Assembly (NCBI GenBank): GCA_937894335.1
Contig: CALCRU010000029.1
Span: 1 to 6,620, forward strand
Direction of reading: 5' to 3'
DNA: 6,620 nt
Source: an uncultured Treponema sp.
Lineage (GTDB): Bacteria; Spirochaetota; Spirochaetia; Treponematales; Treponemataceae
The notes beneath the pieces were generated by a model. That model made no database searches. It saw nothing but the letters and a program-made list of their open reading frames with translations, and was not told the origin of the DNA. Made by a program: the position numbers and the translations under genes. Positions 6,325-6,620 of this stretch are shown here, piece after piece. The first letter of the stretch is position 1; each line of letters starts with the position of its first letter.

Positions 6325-6360
6325 CCCCGGTTATTTTTTGGTAACCCCGGTTATTTTTTT
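6321..6360 (+). repeat. Tandem 20-bp direct repeat carrying a stop codon and a T-run
   Basis: Two adjacent copies, 6321-6340 and 6341-6360, share GTAACCCCGGTTATTTTTT and differ only in the last base. The stop codon TAA of the prepilin peptidase gene (6322-6324) lies in the first copy, so the duplication begins inside the coding region. Each copy is a near-palindrome ending in T residues. Confidence 0.95.
6322..6360 (+). terminator. Terminator-like hairpin formed by the tandem repeat
   Basis: TAACC of copy 1 can pair with GGTTA of copy 2, and GGTTA of copy 1 with TAACC of copy 2. This gives two 5-bp helices separated by a symmetrical CC/CC internal loop, with TTTTTTGG as the apical loop. Seven T (6354-6360) follow. 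It would close the helicase-peptidase transcript. The stems are short and GC-poor, so efficiency is uncertain. Confidence 0.6.
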
Positions 6361-6370
6361 CAAATTCCCC

Positions 6371-6399
6371 TTGCGTCATGCGAAAGTCAGTCTTAAACT
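6371..6399 (+). promoter_or_regulatory. Weak candidate promoter of the small exported-protein gene
   Basis: TTGCGT (6371-6376) and TAAACT (6394-6399) are 17 bases apart and match the sigma-70 consensus at three and four of six positions. The position between the preceding terminator and the ribosome binding site is right, but the match is weak. Confidence 0.28.
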
Positions 6400-6415
6400 G
6401 AAAAAAAAATGCACC

Positions 6416-6421
6416 AGGAGG
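6416..6421 (+). promoter_or_regulatory. Consensus ribosome binding site that fixes the start at 6427
   Basis: AGGAGG lies five bases before ATG 6427. An in-frame ATG at 6409 lies upstream of this site and would add six residues ahead of a normal signal peptide, so 6427 is the better start. Confidence 0.85.
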
Positions 6422-6426
6422 AAGCA

Positions 6427-6597
6427 ATGAAAAAACTTGCAATCATTCTTACAGCACTATTCCTTACGGTAGGAAGCGCATCGGCAGACGAACTTCTCAA
6501 GGCAAATGTAGACATGGCCCTATTCTTTTCGGTCTACTCCAGTGCAAACAAGAATTCTGCTCAGATTGAACTGACCCCAAATTTTAGGACAGTTTAA
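6427..6597 (+). CDS. Small exported protein, probably the N-terminal fragment of a gene interrupted by an insertion sequence
   Basis: As it stands, a 56-residue product. It begins with a clear signal peptide: basic MKK, hydrophobic LAIILTALFLTVG, and an ASA cleavage site after residue 20 before DELLKANVDM. The protein would therefore be exported. I recognise no domain in the remaining 36 residues. The last nine codons (from about residue 48) lie in sequence that resembles the terminal repeat of an IS3-type element, beginning at TG 6567-6568. The reading frame then stops quickly at 6595-6597. The most likely reading is a longer secreted or lipid-free periplasmic protein cut after about 47 codons, with the tail LTPNFRTV read from the element. 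It could instead be an intact short protein if the IS reading is wrong. Start choice rests on the ribosome binding site at 6416-6421. Confidence 0.6.
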   Translation: MKKLAIILTALFLTVGSASADELLKANVDMALFFSVYSSANKNSAQIELTPNFRTV

Positions 6598-6620
6598 GCA
6601 GCAACCTCGCTTGGAGTTTT
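6567..6620. mobile_element. Probable terminal end of an IS3-like insertion sequence, continuing past the window
   Basis: The sequence from TGAACTGACCCC (6567-6578), followed by an AT-rich spacer and TTAGGACAG (6584-6592), has the layout I associate with terminal inverted repeats of IS3-family elements: TG at the tip, a CTGACCCC block, then a GGACAG-like block about 25 bases in. The TTGGAG at 6611-6616 could be the ribosome binding site of a first transposase frame, which would make this the left end. No transposase is inside the window, and the match is from memory of the family pattern. Confidence 0.42.

Noticed and set aside
6321..6360. Start of a CRISPR-like or longer satellite array
   Set aside because: There are only two copies with no spacer between them, and the unit is a palindrome with a T-run, which fits a terminator better.
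6409..6426. Earlier ATG for the small exported protein
   Set aside because: It precedes the AGGAGG ribosome binding site and would place acidic residues before a textbook signal peptide.

Overview
The window reads as ordinary chromosomal DNA of a spirochaete, most probably a Treponema. This rests on the gene order tRNA-Gly, tig, clpP, clpX, since the tig-clpP-clpX run also occurs in Treponema pallidum (recalled: TP0506 to TP0508), and on a codon style rich in CTT-Leu and AAG/AAA-Lys. Genus-level placement is inference; no rRNA or other taxonomic marker is present.

Left part (1 to about 3520, plus strand): the 3' end of a tRNA-Gly(GCC) gene with its own terminator is followed by three proteostasis genes. 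tig encodes trigger factor, the chaperone at the ribosome exit tunnel. clpP encodes the ClpP protease and clpX its AAA+ unfoldase. A strong hairpin terminator separates tig from clpP, and a likely clpP promoter is embedded in that terminator. clpP and clpX overlap by one base (TAATG), so protease and unfoldase should be made together. A terminator that can work in both directions closes the block.

Middle part (3542 to 4672, minus strand): a single GT-B glycosyltransferase (GT4-like) runs convergent to clpX. Its start faces that of a DEAD-box RNA helicase across only 45 bp. Neither start has a Shine-Dalgarno sequence, and both have a -10-like hexamer exactly six bases upstream. Both mRNAs may therefore be leaderless.

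Right part (4718 to 6620, plus strand): the helicase has unusual motif II, Ia and Ib sequences. It overlaps by one base (TAATG) a minimal prepilin-peptidase-like membrane aspartyl protease that lacks the usual N-terminal methylase domain. The stop codon of that gene lies in the first copy of a tandem 20-bp terminator-like repeat. A gene for a small exported protein then begins, with a consensus ribosome binding site and signal peptide. After about 47 codons it appears to run into the terminal inverted repeat of an IS3-like insertion sequence that continues past the window edge.

No gene-free stretch exceeds about 120 bases. I found no CRISPR array, riboswitch, prophage or defence island. The points most worth a second look are the divergent leaderless-type start region, the helicase motif substitutions, the tandem terminator repeat and the probable IS junction at the right edge.
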